Assembly: GCA_028277645.1 (NCBI GenBank)
Contig: JANQFV010000033.1
Span: 1 to 59,426 of the forward strand
Direction: 5' to 3'
Source: Phycisphaerae bacterium
GTDB taxonomy: Bacteria > Planctomycetota > Phycisphaerae > UBA1845 > Fen-1342
Length of the DNA stretch: 59,426 nucleotides
Both the position numbers and the translations under genes were made by a program. Below the pieces are notes generated by a model. It saw only the letters and a program-made list of their open reading frames with translations, searched no databases and had not been told where the DNA came from. Of the stretch, positions 26,316-33,785 are shown piece by piece (the stretch's first letter is position 1; each line of letters begins with the position of its first letter).

Positions 26316-27941
26316 ATGAAACGCACCACGTATCCAGCATTGCTCGTAGTCACCGTCGCACTGACTGCGGTGCCGCTCGCCGCGCAGGATGTCGCGGGAA
26401 CGGCATTCACGTACCAGGGGTTTCTGCAAGACGCTAATGAACCGGTTAACGGAACGGTCGAGCTGACGTTCGGACTCTGGCGCGATCCTACTGGTGTTGA
26501 TCCAAACGACTTGCTCTTCACTCTACCGCCGATCACAGGGGTCTCGGTGACGGACGGCTACTTCACGGTGGAGGTCGATTGCGGCGAGGACGTGTTCGTC
26601 GGCGAAGCCCTTTGGCTCGAAGTCGACGTCGATGGGCAGACGCTTTCGCCTCGACAGGCGATCACGCCGGCCCCTTACGCGCTGGCATTGCCCGGCGTTT
26701 GGACGCATCAGAACGATACCTCTCCAAGCGTGTTGGCGGGGTATGCGGGCAACGTGATCGATCCCGGGTATGTCGGCGGTGTGATCTGCGGTGGCGGCGC
26801 GGAGCTATATGCGCATCCTGGATATCCACCCGATCCCAACGATCCCAACGATCCCAACGATCCGGGCGACCCCAACGAACCGCCGGTGCCGGGCGAAAAT
26901 CGCGTTACCGCGGACTACGCAACGGTTTGTGGCGGCACGGCGAACCAGGCCGGTGGTGGTGACGGGCCACGTGCCGAGGGCGACGGCAACAACAGCTTTA
27001 TCGGCGGTGGCAGCCAGAATGATGCCAACGGTGCTTACAGCACGATCGGTGGCGGTTACAAGAACACGGCCAACGGCAACTACACCTCAATCATTGGCGG
27101 CCGCGAGAACAAGTGCGGTAACGGCACAACCCATGAGTACGGCGTGGTCTGCGGCGGCAAGAGCAACCAGGTCAATCAGGACGCCGCGTTCGTCGGGGCC
27201 GGATTCACCAACAACGCTTCCGGCGTATCGAGTGTGATCTGTGGCGGCGAGGGAAACACCGCGTCCGGGTATGTGTCCGTTGTCTGCGGCGGCACGACCA
27301 ACTCTGCCACGAGACAAGGTGCGTCCGTGTTAGGCGGCTACAACAACACCGTCCGGGGTTACTACAGTTCGATCGTCGGCGGGAACGGTAACACGATTGA
27401 CGACTACGATGATTACTCGCTCGTTTTCGGCAAAAACGTTCGTTGCACGCGCAGCAAAGCCGTCATGTTCTTCGACCATGGTGATTACGGCATGCTGGCG
27501 ATTAACCGCGATAGTGACAACAGTACCTTGTATCGGCCCCTCATCGTTGGCATGGGTGGCAGCAACGGGAATGGCGCCTACCTCACGCAGAGTGGCAACT
27601 GGGTTAGCACGGGCAGTAAACGCAGCGAATCGCGCGAGCTGCGCTGCGTCGATCGTGGCGACCTGTTCGACCGTATTGATGCGCTGCGTATCGGCCCATT
27701 CGAACTAGAGGTCACTGGCGAGCGGCACTTCGGCGTGTTCGCGGAAGATTTCCACGCCCTCTTCGAGGTCGGAGCGCTGCGCGAAGACGGGGCGCGAGAT
27801 ACCTCCGGGCTCGCGGCCGCGGATGTTGCCGGCGTTGCGCTGGCCGGTGTGCAGGAGCTGATTCGCGAGAACGACGAATTGCGTGATCGGGTCGATCGTC
27901 TTGAAGAGCTTGTCGAGCTGCTGCTTGAGCGTCAGCCCTAA
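26316..27941 (+). CDS. exported fibre protein with YadA-like head repeats and S74-like C-terminal chaperone
   Basis: 541 residues from the ATG at 26316 (AAAGGAG at 26302-26308; signal peptide MKRTTYPALLVVTVALTAVPLAAQ). An N-terminal beta-domain (FTYQGFLQDANEPVNGTVEL to PRQAITPAPYALALPG) resembles that of the minus-strand fibre gene at 35.9 kb. A PNDPNDPNDPGDPNEP linker near 180-195 is coded by short DNA repeats. Residues about 215-390 are YadA/Hep_Hag-type head repeats (SFIGGGSQNDANGAYSTIGG, YKNTANGNYTSIIGG and so on). The end (VFAEDFHALF, VAGVALAGVQELIRENDELR, then a leucine-heptad coiled coil) matches intramolecular chaperone domains of peptidase family S74. Trimeric surface fibre is the likely architecture (inference). 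Confidence 0.78.
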   Translation: MKRTTYPALLVVTVALTAVPLAAQDVAGTAFTYQGFLQDANEPVNGTVELTFGLWRDPTGVDPNDLLFTLPPITGVSVTDGYFTVEVDCGEDVFVGEALWLEVDVDGQTLSPRQAITPAPYALALPGVWTHQNDTSPSVLAGYAGNVIDPGYVGGVICGGGAELYAHPGYPPDPNDPNDPNDPGDPNEPPVPGENRVTADYATVCGGTANQAGGGDGPRAEGDGNNSFIGGGSQNDANGAYSTIGGGYKNTANGNYTSIIGGRENKCGNGTTHEYGVVCGGKSNQVNQDAAFVGAGFTNNASGVSSVICGGEGNTASGYVSVVCGGTTNSATRQGASVLGGYNNTVRGYYSSIVGGNGNTIDDYDDYSLVFGKNVRCTRSKAVMFFDHGDYGMLAINRDSDNSTLYRPLIVGMGGSNGNGAYLTQSGNWVSTGSKRSESRELRCVDRGDLFDRIDALRIGPFELEVTGERHFGVFAEDFHALFEVGALREDGARDTSGLAAADVAGVALAGVQELIRENDELRDRVDRLEELVELLLERQP

Positions 27942-27973
27942 TTCCCGCGGCCATCTGGATCAGGAGAATGACC

Positions 27974-28411
27974 ATGTATACGTCGAGATCCATACTCACC
28001 GCGGTTGCATTCCTGGTGCTCACCCCGCTTGCAGCGAACGGGCAATACGAAGTGTCCTGGCACTCGATTGACGGCGGTGGCACGATGTCCGCCACGTTCG
28101 GCGACTACACACTGTCGGGCACGATCGGGCAGTGCGATGCGAGCGAGCTGCTCAGCGGCGGAACGTACACGCTGACGGGCGGATTCTGGACGATGGACGT
28201 GTCGTCGTCGGAATGGCTGCCGGGTGACATGAACTGCGACGGATTCGTAGGATTCGCAGACATCAACCCATTCGTGCTGGCGCTCGTAGATGGCGAGATG
28301 TCGTACGCACAGCAGTATCCGGACTGCGATTTCATGAACGCCGACGTTAACGGGAGTGGTACCGTCGGCTTTGATGATATCAACCCATTCGTAGCGTTGC
28401 TGCTTGGGTAA
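27974..28411 (+). CDS. small exported protein with paired DINPFV calcium tail
   Basis: 145 residues from the second ATG (27974), which has AGGAG at 27962-27966 with 7-nt spacing; the ATG at 27968 would be too close. Signal peptide followed by a short domain (YEVSWHSIDGGGTMSATFGD...GGTYTLTGGFWTMDV) that recurs in planctomycete proteins. The tail consists of two halves, GDMNCDGFVGFADINPFVLA and ADVNGSGTVGFDDINPFVAL, each an EF-hand-like calcium loop followed by a helix, as in dockerins. It follows the fibre gene by 32 nt and is probably in the same transcript. Function unknown. Confidence 0.78.
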   Translation: MYTSRSILTAVAFLVLTPLAANGQYEVSWHSIDGGGTMSATFGDYTLSGTIGQCDASELLSGGTYTLTGGFWTMDVSSSEWLPGDMNCDGFVGFADINPFVLALVDGEMSYAQQYPDCDFMNADVNGSGTVGFDDINPFVALLLG

Positions 28412-28558
28412 GCGACACAGGTCCGGGGATCCCGCGGCTCGATCGGTAGCCAACCCGGTCGGGCCGCATGTGTTTGCGCCGAGCCGCTGCGTATGATCAA
28501 GCTCCTGCTTTTCGGATTTGGCCGTCTACAATCTGAGCACGACCAAGGAGACATTGCT

Positions 28559-29164
28559 ATGGACACGTTTGAGGCAATTTACGCCCGTCGTTCGGTGAAG
28601 CACTACGATCCCGACTTCGTCATGCCCGACGCGGACCTGAACAAGCTGCTCGAAGCGGCGATTCAGGCACCGACCAGCTTTAACATCCAGCATTGGCGGT
28701 TCGTTGTCGTACGTGACGCCGAGCTGCGCAAGCAAATCCGCGCACTGGGCAACGACCAGGCGCAAATGACCGACGCCTCAGTGCTCGTCGTAATGACCGC
28801 CGACGTGCAGGCCTGGCGCAAGGACCCGCAACGCTATTGGCGCGATGCCCCGGCTGATGTGGCGAAGCTGCTGGTGGATTGGATGGGACCGTTCCATGAA
28901 GGCCGCGAATGGTTGCAGCGTGACGAGGCGATGCGCTCGATCGGCATGGCGTCACAAACGCTTATGCTGGCGGCCAAGGCGATGGGGTATGACTCATGCC
29001 CGATGATTGGCTTTGATCTCGAGAAGGTGGCTGAGTTGATCAAGCTGCCGGCTGACCATGTGATCGGAAACATGATCGCGATCGGCAAAGGCACCAAACC
29101 GGCCTGGCCGAAGCCGGGGCAGTTGCTGCTCGACGAGGTTGTGGTCCAGAACAAGTTTGCGTGA
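28559..29164 (+). CDS. nitroreductase-family flavoprotein
   Basis: 201 residues from the ATG at 28559 (AAGGAG at about 28543). DTFEAIYARRSVKHYDPDF is the classical N-terminal FMN-binding segment of nitroreductases. LLEAAIQAPTSFNIQHWRFV and SIGMASQTLMLAAKAMGYDS are the other conserved stretches, and the C-terminus carries IAIGKGTKPAWPKPGQL. Known role: FMN-dependent NAD(P)H oxidoreduction of nitro compounds or quinones; the real substrate is unknown. Its 3' end converges on the LacI-type regulator with two hairpins in between. A TACAAT box lies about 30 nt upstream of the start. Confidence 0.9.
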   Translation: MDTFEAIYARRSVKHYDPDFVMPDADLNKLLEAAIQAPTSFNIQHWRFVVVRDAELRKQIRALGNDQAQMTDASVLVVMTADVQAWRKDPQRYWRDAPADVAKLLVDWMGPFHEGREWLQRDEAMRSIGMASQTLMLAAKAMGYDSCPMIGFDLEKVAELIKLPADHVIGNMIAIGKGTKPAWPKPGQLLLDEVVVQNKFA

Positions 29165-29185
29165 GCGAGGCGACTACATACTACC

Positions 29186-29206
29186 CCTCTCCCCGTAGGG
29201 GAGAGG
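29186..29206. terminator. CCTCTCCCC/GGGGAGAGG hairpin after the nitroreductase gene
   Basis: Perfect 9-bp stem with a GTA loop, 22 nt after the nitroreductase stop. It has no T-run. It is the first of two hairpins in the convergent gap. Confidence 0.55.
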
Positions 29207-29238
29207 CTGGGAGCGGGGAAGATTTGGGGGAAGCTCGA

Positions 29239-29270
29239 CCCTCCCCCAACCCCTCCCTGCCAGGGAGGGG
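29239..29270. terminator. CCCCTCCCT/AGGGAGGGG hairpin after the LacI-type gene
   Basis: CCCCTCCCT (29250-29258) pairs with AGGGAGGGG (29262-29270) around GCC, with CCCTCCCCC upstream at 29239. It ends 3 nt from the stop of the minus-strand regulator and is nearly the same as the element at 22965-22998. Confidence 0.6.
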
Positions 29271-29273
29271 AGT

Positions 29274-30308
29274 CTAGCCGTGCGGTGCCGGCGCGGTTGA
29301 GTCACGCTCGACCAGCGTCGGCGGCAGCGCCCGCCCGACGTTCCGGCGCTGCTTGGGATCCTTGCCGGTCAGTCGGTCCAGCAGGATCTGCGTGGCCTGC
29401 TTCGCGACGTCGAAGCTGGGCTGGCGGATCGTGGTGAGCGCCGGGCTGCTGTACATGGCCGAGCGGCTGTCGTCCACGCCGATAATGGAGAGATCATCGG
29501 GTACACGTCGGCCGGCATCCTTGGCGGCCTCGATGGCGCCGTGCGCCATCGTGTCGTTGGAGCAGAAGATGGCCGTCGTCTCGGGGTGCTGGCTGAGGAT
29601 ACGTACGCAGCCTTCATGTCCGGACCAATGGCTGGTTTCAAAAGCGCCGTAGTAGATCTGTTCGCCGTCGAGGTGGTGACCGGCCTGTTCGAGTACGTCG
29701 AGGAAACCTGTGGCGCGGTCGCGGGCGGACGCATGATTCGAACTGCCGACCACGAATCCAAAGCGGCGGTGTCCCAGATGCAGCAAGTGATCGGCCGCGA
29801 TCTGGCCGACGGCGATCTCGTCCGTGCGAACGTAGTCCAGACCGAGGTCTTCACCGTCGCTGTTGACGATCACGACTGGCGCGTCTTCGGAGGCCAGTTT
29901 GGCGAGGTAGCTCTGGTCGAGCGTGGGTTCGAGCACGAGCATGCCGTCGACCTGGCCGCTGCGGAGCAAGGACTGGTAGCGGTTTTCATCGATGAAGCGC
30001 GCGCTGGACGTTGCCAGCACGAGCGAATAGCCAGCGGCCTCAAGCGTCTCGTAGACCGCGTCCAACGCGAGGCCGTGCCGCAAGTCGCTGAACACGTGCG
30101 GATACGGCAGCATGACCAGCGCGATCGTCTTGCTCTTGCGCGAGGCGAGGCGCTGCGCGAGCGCAGACGGGACGTAGTCCATCTCCGCCATGATGCGCCG
30201 GACGGATGCAACTGTTTCCTCGCTAACGCCGGGACGTTGGTTGATGACAAACGACACCGTTGTCTTGGAGACGTTCGCCCGACGTGCTATCTCGTCAATA
30301 GTTGCCAT
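29274..30308 (-). CDS. LacI-family transcriptional regulator
   Basis: 344 residues from the ATG at 30308, where the DNA-binding domain begins (MATIDEIARRANVSKTTVS, then VINQRPGVSEETVASVRRIM). The upstream in-frame ATG at 30359 would add 17 residues before the helix-turn-helix and is unlikely. The periplasmic-binding-protein-like sensor domain has LVLEPTLDQ, AADHLLHLGHRRFGFVVGSS, IFCSNDTMAHGAIEAAKDAG and SIIGVDDSRSAMYSSPALTT, all typical. Known role: sugar-responsive repressor or activator. No obvious target operon is adjacent; the nearest sugar-type transporter in the window is the MFS symporter at 41.1 kb. Confidence 0.92.
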   Translation of the reverse strand: MATIDEIARRANVSKTTVSFVINQRPGVSEETVASVRRIMAEMDYVPSALAQRLASRKSKTIALVMLPYPHVFSDLRHGLALDAVYETLEAAGYSLVLATSSARFIDENRYQSLLRSGQVDGMLVLEPTLDQSYLAKLASEDAPVVIVNSDGEDLGLDYVRTDEIAVGQIAADHLLHLGHRRFGFVVGSSNHASARDRATGFLDVLEQAGHHLDGEQIYYGAFETSHWSGHEGCVRILSQHPETTAIFCSNDTMAHGAIEAAKDAGRRVPDDLSIIGVDDSRSAMYSSPALTTIRQPSFDVAKQATQILLDRLTGKDPKQRRNVGRALPPTLVERDSTAPAPHG

Positions 30309-30371
30309 ATGTTGATTCCAAACCGCAGCACGGTTGGCGATCCTGATGCCGGGAGGCACTGCGAATATGCC

Positions 30372-30377
30372 ATTATA
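30372..30377 (-). promoter_or_regulatory. -10 box upstream of the LacI-type gene
   Basis: A perfect TATAAT on the minus strand, 63 nt before the chosen ATG. No good -35 hexamer is seen 16-18 nt further upstream, so an activator or an alternative sigma factor may be involved. Confidence 0.4.
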
Positions 30378-30508
30378 ACAGAATGTGAGTGGCAGATGCT
30401 AAAGGGGTTTACCCCGCATATCGGACGTTGGGTACAAGGAATCGGGGCGGAACGGCCCGGCACAGCCGCCCCGCGCAGGATCCACGATTGCCGTCGAGAC
30501 GGGCGGAG

Positions 30509-31231
30509 CTAGTTGCTCGCCTTGTTGCCAGCCTTGACCTGCGAGAACGCGTACAGCAGCTCGCGCGCGATCTGGGCGCAGCGCTCGTCATACTTCGCCG
30601 CTTCCCCCGGCGTGTTGTCGGCGACCTTGGGGTCTTCGTAGGTGATCGCGATGCGCTCGCTGGCACCGTAGACGATCGGGCAGGCCTCGTCGGCGTGCGA
30701 GCAGGTCATGACCGCACCGTACCCCTCCTTCGGGTTCGGGGCCTGGTTGTAGACCTTCGAGAAGCATGTGAGGGGGTACGCGTCGTCGGAATAGCGCACG
30801 TGGTAGACCGGGTTGTCGTCCTTCGTCGTTTGCGCGATCTTGAAGCCGGCCCGTTTCAGGGCGGCCACGGCGCGTGGGTTGAACGCGGTTGACTCGGTTC
30901 CGCCGGAGTAGGTCGACACGCCGTCCAGACCGAAATGCGCGGCGGCCGTCGCGGCCCAGAGCTGCGACATGTGGCTGCGGCGGGAGTTGTGTGTGCAGAT
31001 GAAGTTGAGCTGGCAGGACTTGCTGGTGGTCAGGTACTTGGCGACGTGCGCTGCGAGCTCCTGCAGCTGCTTCTTGCGCTCGGCGGAGATCTGGTCGAAC
31101 TCTGCACAACGCGCGTCGATGAACTTCTTCAACTCGGGATACATGCGTGTCTTGCGCTCCTTGTCCTTGTCGTCGGCAAGGGCGGTGCCGGTGACGAAGA
31201 CGATTGCGGTCACGAGTGCGATCCGTGTCAT
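30509..31231 (-). CDS. exported arsenate-reductase-like / low-molecular-weight phosphatase-fold protein
   Basis: 240 residues from the ATG at 31231 (GGGAG upstream), beginning with a signal peptide (MTRIALVTAIVFVTGTALA). The mature part has the P-loop CTHNSRRS, that is C-x5-R-S as in LMW protein-tyrosine phosphatases and thioredoxin-coupled ArsC. Further matches are AALKRAGFKIAQTTKDDNPV, a CFSKVYNQ segment, and TCSHADEACPIVYGASERIA, which carries the additional Cys found in ArsC-type enzymes. Cytoplasmic ArsC normally has about 130-140 residues and no leader, so this is an unusual exported and longer version. It follows arsR by 88 nt on the same strand. Whether it reduces arsenate outside the cytoplasm or dephosphorylates other substrates is open. 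Confidence 0.8.
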   Translation of the reverse strand: MTRIALVTAIVFVTGTALADDKDKERKTRMYPELKKFIDARCAEFDQISAERKKQLQELAAHVAKYLTTSKSCQLNFICTHNSRRSHMSQLWAATAAAHFGLDGVSTYSGGTESTAFNPRAVAALKRAGFKIAQTTKDDNPVYHVRYSDDAYPLTCFSKVYNQAPNPKEGYGAVMTCSHADEACPIVYGASERIAITYEDPKVADNTPGEAAKYDERCAQIARELLYAFSQVKAGNKASN

Positions 31232-31319
31232 GATATTCTCCCGTGGTCTCAGGTCGAATTTCGAAGAATGGTCCAGTTGTGCCACTGCTCTCGAGCAGTG
31301 GTTCTTCACTTGACGACGC

Positions 31320-31691
31320 TCAATCACCGCACTCGTCAGCAGCGCACGACGCCGCGGCAGTGTTGAGCTGAACGAACAGGTTGCTGAACGCGGCCCGCAA
31401 CTTGGTCATGGTCTCGGGCGCGAGGCAGTAGCATACGCGGGCACCGTCGACGGTGCCTTGGATCAGCCCGGCGTCGCGCAGCTCGCGCAGGTGCTGCGAC
31501 ACGGTCGATTGTGCGAGCGGCAGGTGCTCGACGATCTGTCCGCAGAAGCACGTTTGTCGCGTGGCGAGGAATTGCAGAATCGCGATCCGCGCCGGATGCC
31601 CGAGTGCCTTGGCCCAGCGGGCCAGATCACGTTGGTCATTGTTGTTGCGCTGGCGTCGGCGTGTTCGAGATAGTGGGTGGGTCGCTGTCAT
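31320..31691 (-). CDS. arsR: ArsR/SmtB-family metal(loid)-responsive repressor
   Basis: 123 residues. Winged helix with ALGHPARIAILQFLATRQ, LPLAQSTVSQHLRELRDAGL and QGTVDGARVCYCLAPE. A Cys pair in TCFCGQIVEHLP stands at the alpha-3 position used by arsenic sensors, and a second pair occurs in VCYC; the C-terminus adds CAADEC. Known role: repressor released by metal(loid)s. The first Met is directly behind a promoter-operator (31697-31729), leaving almost no 5' leader and no ribosome binding site. The arsC-like gene follows on the same strand. Confidence 0.9.
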   Translation of the reverse strand: MTATHPLSRTRRRQRNNNDQRDLARWAKALGHPARIAILQFLATRQTCFCGQIVEHLPLAQSTVSQHLRELRDAGLIQGTVDGARVCYCLAPETMTKLRAAFSNLFVQLNTAAASCAADECGD

Positions 31692-31696
31692 CGTTT

Positions 31697-31729
31697 ATCG
31701 TAGATATACGATGATAAGTGTGGCGTCAA
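31697..31729 (-). promoter_or_regulatory. arsR promoter with overlapping palindromic operator
   Basis: On the minus strand TTGACG (31729-31724) and TATCTA (31706-31701) are 17 nt apart. The perfect palindrome ATCGTA-GATA-TACGAT (31697-31712) covers the -10 region, and a wider pair TCATCGT (31688-31694) / ACGATGA (31708-31714) overlaps it, so three ATCGT half sites are present. Transcription is expected to begin near 31694, only about 3 nt before the ATG at 31691. Confidence 0.7.
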
Positions 31730-31913
31730 GAATGAAGAACACCGTTGCCACGTGCCGATCATTTCGTTGGAGTGAACAGCGCATTCGTATCTTCGTTGCG
31801 CTCCGAAACTTGCGTGGATCGGCGAACTTGCTCAGGGACACGCGAGGCGGTAGAAATCGATGCAGGCGGTGCATTGTGGCGCCGATGCCCGCCGCGCTGG
31901 ACGCGCGGCGAGA

Positions 31914-32957
31914 ATGTGTAGGTGCAATTTGATCGAGCACATCGAAATAGAGAACTTCAAGTGCTTCAGGACGTTGGCTCGCACACAGCTTGGGCGCTTC
32001 ACCATCGTTAGCGGCCAGAATGACGCAGGCAAGACGGCATTGCTCGAAGCAATCTTCTTGTGCGGCGCTCCGTGGATTCAGTCCGATGGCATCCTTCAGC
32101 CCTACGTGGCACGGGGGCTAACGGGAACGGGGCCGTCTCCCGACAGCTTGTGGGGACCGTTGTTTCACGCGTACGACACATCTGTAGCGATCGAAGTTGG
32201 GCTCGATCACAGGTCGTTCAAGCTGTCGATTTCCGACTTCGTTCCGCAAGAAACACCGGGTGCCGCGCCAATTGGTGCCGTTGCGCTGCAGCCTCGACCC
32301 AAGCGGAAGGCGCTATGTGTGCAGCAGGCAGAACAACGTGTCTACCACTATCCAGGGGAATCGGGCAACATCGAAACGTACATAGAACATGCAACGTCTC
32401 CGTTTCCCGTTGCTGCGTTTTGCGCATTCCGGCATCGTTCCAGGTCACTTGCGTTAGACCTTGGAACTCTAGATGAGCAGAATCGAATTGATGAGGTCGT
32501 CACTCACCTTCGTATCATTGACGACCGGATCAGGGATGTTGCGGTGATACCCGCGGGAAACCAGCCTGCGATTCACTGTGACATCGGGATTGGGCGGAAG
32601 TTACCACTTGCCCTGCTCGGCGACGGTGTATCACGGACCCTGGAACTGCTGCTACCAACGCTGCTCGGCAGTGACGCGACAGTTCTAATGGACGATATCG
32701 ACGCGGGCCTTCATTACTCGGTTCAAGCCGACGCGTGGAAAGCGCTGATTTCTGCCGCCAGCGAGAGAGAGAATCAGATCATCGCAACGACGCACAACTA
32801 CGAGTTTCTTGCACGTGCCGCAGAAGCGTTCCCGGATGAGCTGGCAGAGCAGTTCCGGTTTATTCGGTTGGAACGTCTAAGTGGTCAGATCACCGCGCAT
32901 TCTGTCGATCTCGCCGCTGTCCGATCGGCGACGCAGAGCGATTTTGAGTTACGCTAA
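31914..32957 (+). CDS. AAA_15/OLD-like ATPase of a two-gene AAA/TOPRIM module
   Basis: 347 residues from the ATG at 31914; the in-frame TTG at about 31929 or the ATG at 31860 are alternatives. IEHIEIENFKCFRTL and SGQNDAGKTALLEAIF (Walker A) are the start of an SMC/OLD-type ATPase. LLGDGVSRTLELLLPTL is the signature-like motif. VLMDDIDAGLHYSVQADAWK is the Walker B/D-loop, where the usual catalytic Glu after the first Asp is replaced by Asp. IIATTHNYEF is the switch His. Family: AAA_15/COG1106-like ATPases, often in anti-phage or toxin modules. The stop overlaps the next gene's start as TAATG, so the two proteins are coupled. Isolated from its neighbours, divergent from arsR. Confidence 0.82.
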   Translation: MCRCNLIEHIEIENFKCFRTLARTQLGRFTIVSGQNDAGKTALLEAIFLCGAPWIQSDGILQPYVARGLTGTGPSPDSLWGPLFHAYDTSVAIEVGLDHRSFKLSISDFVPQETPGAAPIGAVALQPRPKRKALCVQQAEQRVYHYPGESGNIETYIEHATSPFPVAAFCAFRHRSRSLALDLGTLDEQNRIDEVVTHLRIIDDRIRDVAVIPAGNQPAIHCDIGIGRKLPLALLGDGVSRTLELLLPTLLGSDATVLMDDIDAGLHYSVQADAWKALISAASERENQIIATTHNYEFLARAAEAFPDELAEQFRFIRLERLSGQITAHSVDLAAVRSATQSDFELR

Positions 32958-33628
32958 TGAAGCTCGACAAACGCATAAGGGGGCCTGCAATTGTACTTTG
33001 CGAGGGTGTGACAACTCTCAGATTCTGTGAGCATGCCTACGGTCGACTAGTGGGAACGCCTGACGGCGTCGAGTTCTTCGACTACGGAGGTGTCACTCAG
33101 CTGCAGACGTACTTGCACGGGCTTAGGGGAACGACGGGGTTCAGCGAAGACATAGAAGCCATGCTAATCGTGCGTGACGCCGAGACGAGCCCCGATCCCG
33201 CTCGCAGCGTGACGGACGCGTTGTCGCGGACAGGTTTCGATCAGCCACCGGATCGCCCGTACTTGTTCTCGGGAGCAAAACCGCGCATCGCGTTCGCCTT
33301 GCTGCCGGGCCTCGACAATGACGGTAAGCCCCTGCAGGGTTCAGTGGAGGATCTTTGTCTTCAAGCTGTTGCAGAAAGCCCGTTCATGACGTGTATTGAC
33401 AAACTGCAAGCATGCCAACATGAGGTACGGGAAGAGGCAAAATCGGGCGAGAAGTATCGCGTGAAGAGACAGAGTCCCTCCAAGCTGCGCGCGCACGTGT
33501 ACCTTGCGCTATGCGGATTCGCTGGCAAACAAATCGGAACCGCGACAAAGGCGGGAGTGTGGGGGGACCTGTCGGACGATTGCTTCCAACCTCTGGCGAC
33601 GCTCTTCAGGCAGCTTCGTTCGGTCTGA
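32957..33628 (+). CDS. DUF3226/TOPRIM-like partner of the AAA ATPase
   Basis: 223 residues. The N-terminal half has a TOPRIM-like pattern: Glu16 in IVLCEGVTTLRFCE and an acidic pair in MLIVRDAETSPD (Asp74, Glu76, in place of the classical DxD). It resembles DUF3226, a TOPRIM-like family, by the order CEG...FFDYGG...LIVRDAET. The C-terminus is basic and helical. It is translationally coupled to the AAA gene. Paired AAA/TOPRIM proteins include OLD and PARIS (AriA/AriB), where the TOPRIM subunit is the toxic nuclease (established knowledge). Function here is inferred from that organisation only. Confidence 0.68.
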   Translation: MKLDKRIRGPAIVLCEGVTTLRFCEHAYGRLVGTPDGVEFFDYGGVTQLQTYLHGLRGTTGFSEDIEAMLIVRDAETSPDPARSVTDALSRTGFDQPPDRPYLFSGAKPRIAFALLPGLDNDGKPLQGSVEDLCLQAVAESPFMTCIDKLQACQHEVREEAKSGEKYRVKRQSPSKLRAHVYLALCGFAGKQIGTATKAGVWGDLSDDCFQPLATLFRQLRSV

Positions 33629-33726
33629 CCGCCGGTCGCGGCGCGGTTAGGACTGGTGTCCAGGACGCCTCAGTTCGCTGCTACGCCTGACTCACTTGCG
33701 TCAATTCGGGTTCCGATAGACGGAAG

Positions 33727-33761
33727 GGACGGCGGAGAGTGTTCGCCACTCTCCGCCGTCC
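33727..33761. terminator. strong hairpin between convergent genes
   Basis: A perfect 15-bp stem (33727-33741 with 33747-33761) around the 5-nt loop TTCGC. It lies between the ends of the plus-strand AAA/TOPRIM module and the minus-strand DINPFV gene. There is no clear T-run on either side. Confidence 0.7.
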
Positions 33762-33785
33762 GCGCGATTCAGTCTGTTGCTACAT

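Noticed and set aside
26833..26880. Short DNA repeat near 26.84 kb as a separate repeat element
   Set aside because: It is the in-frame PND linker coding of the fibre gene, noted there.
29541..30512. A 323-residue plus-strand frame
   Set aside because: Antisense to the LacI-type gene, which has all family motifs.
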